NCBI RefSeq assembly: GCF_001541095.1
Contig: NZ_LMXH01000002.1
Coordinates: forward strand, 119,010-183,009
Direction: 5' to 3'
Length of the DNA: 64,000 bases
Source: Paenibacillus sp. FJAT-26967
GTDB lineage: Bacteria; Bacillota; Bacilli; Paenibacillales; NBRC-103111
The notes beneath the pieces are model-generated. The model was given only the letters and a program-made list of their open reading frames with translations. It searched no databases and had not been told where the DNA came from. Positions 62,643 through 64,000 of the stretch are shown one piece after another (the stretch's first letter is position 1; every line of letters begins with the position of its first letter). The position numbers and the translations under genes are program-made.

Positions 62643-63248
62643 ATGAAAATCGAACGTCTAAGCCCGGATAAAATACGGATTTTCCTTACATTCGATGACT
62701 TGACGGAACGGGGTATCCAGAAGGACGATATGTGGAGGGAGATACCCAAAGTTCACGATCTGTTTAGTGACATGATGGATCAGGCTTACTCCGAGTTGGG
62801 TTTTGAACCTTCCGGACCTTTGGCTGTTGAAGTATTTGCACTTCCTGCCCAGGGAATGGTCGTCATCGTGACCCGCGGAAACATGGATTTATCCCTGCAG
62901 GCCGACATTCTTGATGATCATGAGGCGGAGGAAGTATATGAGATGGAAGTAACGCTTGAGCAAAGCGATATTATTTCTTACGCATTCCGCGATTTTGAAG
63001 ATTTGCTGCGTGCCGCCAAAGTCATCAAACCGATGTTAACGGATGGCGGGGCGCTTTATACGTATAAGAATAAATGGATCCTTCAGCTCGAACCGACGGA
63101 GTTGCCTGAAGCAAAGTTCCAGACACTCATTGCAGTACTTTCTGAATACGGGGATGCTACGAATGTGACGAAAGCCGTCCTGGAAGAGTACGGCAAAGCC
63201 GTCATTGCCGAACAGGCGGTTCCGGAACTGTGCCGTCATTTCGCTTGA
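62643..63248 (+). CDS. mecA: Adaptor protein MecA
   Basis: This 201-residue adaptor delivers substrates to ClpC-ClpP. The N-terminal block MKIERLSPDKIRIFLTFDDL recognises targets. The C-terminal block (SYAFRDFEDLLRAAKVI, YKNKWILQLE) binds ClpC. An acidic linker separates them. In B. subtilis I recall the paralogue YpbH in this chromosomal area, so the gene could be the YpbH equivalent. RBS AAAGGAGG. Confidence 0.88.
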   Translation: MKIERLSPDKIRIFLTFDDLTERGIQKDDMWREIPKVHDLFSDMMDQAYSELGFEPSGPLAVEVFALPAQGMVVIVTRGNMDLSLQADILDDHEAEEVYEMEVTLEQSDIISYAFRDFEDLLRAAKVIKPMLTDGGALYTYKNKWILQLEPTELPEAKFQTLIAVLSEYGDATNVTKAVLEEYGKAVIAEQAVPELCRHFA

Positions 63249-63426
63249 GTTTAAGACCTATATCCGGTGCGGCTTGACCGGGCTGGCGGATCAAGCCTGT
63301 CCCTTATGTTCTTACACCGGACAAGATATAGGCTGCTGCTGGTAAAGCATTCTCCAAAAACACCCGTTTTTGCAGGATGCTTTATTTTCATTGTGTCATA
63401 ATACATAGATGAGAGGTGGTCACACC

Positions 63427-64000
63427 ATGACTGACAAAAACATAGAAAATTTAAACGTGCTGGAATCGACTCAAATTATTATTGAACAAGCTTTGAAGAG
63501 ACTCGGGTACTCGGATGAAATGTATGAATTGCTTAAAGAACCTTTGCGTGTCCTGACCGTTCGTATCCCTGTGCGCATGGACGACGGCAAGGTGAAGGTG
63601 TTTACAGGTTATCGTGCTCAGCATAACGATGCAGTCGGTCCAACAAAGGGAGGGGTCAGGTTTCATCCCGGCGTAACGGAAGATGAAGTCAAAGCGCTTT
63701 CAATCTGGATGAGCTTGAAGTGCGGTATTGTTGATCTGCCTTACGGCGGCGGCAAGGGAGGAATTATTTGCGACCCGCGCACGATGTCTTCCCGTGAACT
63801 GGAACTGCTCAGCCGCGGTTATGTCAGATCCATATCTCAACTTGTAGGGCCTACCAAGGACATTCCGGCACCGGATGTTATGACGAACTCGCAGATTATG
63901 GCTTGGATGCTCGATGAATACAGCCGGATTCGTGAATTTGATTCTCCGGGATTCATAACGGGCAAGCCGATTGTTCTGGGAGGTTCGCACGGCCGGGAGA
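63427..64000 (+). CDS. gudB: NAD-specific glutamate dehydrogenase, partial (window end)
   Basis: The first 191 codons are present and the gene runs off the window. The family blocks FTGYRAQHNDAVGPTKGGVR, KCGIVDLPYGGGKGG (catalytic Lys region), GPTKDIPAPDVMTNSQIM and the start of the Rossmann fold (TGKPIVLGGSHGRE) match Glu/Leu/Phe/Val dehydrogenase. A GudB/RocG-type glutamate dehydrogenase fits. RBS AGAGGTGG. Confidence 0.92.
   Translation, partial: MTDKNIENLNVLESTQIIIEQALKRLGYSDEMYELLKEPLRVLTVRIPVRMDDGKVKVFTGYRAQHNDAVGPTKGGVRFHPGVTEDEVKALSIWMSLKCGIVDLPYGGGKGGIICDPRTMSSRELELLSRGYVRSISQLVGPTKDIPAPDVMTNSQIMAWMLDEYSRIREFDSPGFITGKPIVLGGSHGRE

Noticed and set aside
1-64000. CRISPR arrays, tRNA or rRNA genes, insertion sequences, prophage
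   Set aside because: No regularly spaced repeats, no tRNA-like cloverleaf with CCA end, no rRNA core, and no transposase or phage protein was recognised on either strand.

Overview
The window reads as a stretch of chromosome from an endospore-forming Firmicute of the Paenibacillaceae, most likely Paenibacillus. The evidence is the sporulation genes (spoIIM, dacF-spoIIAA-spoIIAB-sigF, spoVAA/AB/AF, spmAB, gerW, mciZ), AGGAGG-type ribosome binding sites, T-rich intrinsic terminators, a serA T-box and an FMN riboswitch. Protein sequences are Bacillales-like, and GC content is near 50% with strong local variation. I recognise no rRNA, tRNA, CRISPR array, prophage or insertion sequence.

The backbone follows the gene order I recall for the Bacillus subtilis yqiK-to-gudB segment: yqzF, bkd, prli42/peptidase, mciZ-nudF, yqxK-like gene, antiporter, spoIIM, fur, yqzK, xerD, punA, dacF-spoIIA, spoVA, lysA, ppiB, rib, scpAB, dacB-spmAB, rluB, resABC-resDE, serA, a mecA-type gene and gudB. 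Several B. subtilis members are absent here: bkdR-ptb-bcd-buk, drm and spoVAC/AD/AE.

Layout. 1-3.9 kb: a biotin-type ECF transporter, with bioY divergent from an ATPase gene and an unusual ATPase-EcfT fusion, under a predicted BirA operator. 4-6.2 kb: small conserved or hypothetical genes. 6.5-11.6 kb: the branched-chain 2-oxoacid dehydrogenase complex (E3, E1 alpha, E1 beta, E2). 11.6-17.1 kb: Prli42, an M20 peptidase, an LCP protein, MciZ, NudF, a frameshifted endonuclease Q-like gene and a PCYCGCG lipoprotein. 17.3-22 kb: an accessory cassette of opine-type dehydrogenase, NhaC antiporter, TauE/SafE permease and PucR regulator. 22-28.7 kb: spoIIM, fur, an SDR, alanine dehydrogenase, yqzK, xerD and punA.

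29-36.2 kb: a CuA-type cupredoxin, then the forespore module dacF-spoIIAA-AB-sigF and the spoVA/germination genes. 36.3-43.4 kb: lysA, ppiB and the riboflavin operon behind an FMN riboswitch with a very long leader. 43.5-50.7 kb: scpAB, ytfI-gerW-type genes, a methyltransferase missing motif I, dacB-spmAB and rluB. 50.8-57 kb: cytochrome c maturation resABC with the redox two-component system resDE. 57.2-64 kb: serA with its T-box, rhodanese, a CPBP protease, a polysaccharide deacetylase, mecA and a glutamate dehydrogenase cut by the window end.

Most genes are housekeeping. The more unusual observations are the ECF ATPase-EcfT fusion, two very short genes (prli42, mciZ), the opine dehydrogenase cassette, the broken endonuclease Q-like gene, the methyltransferase lacking its SAM loop, the distant FMN aptamer, and two structured leader or intergenic RNAs. 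All function calls are from reading the sequence. No database search was run.
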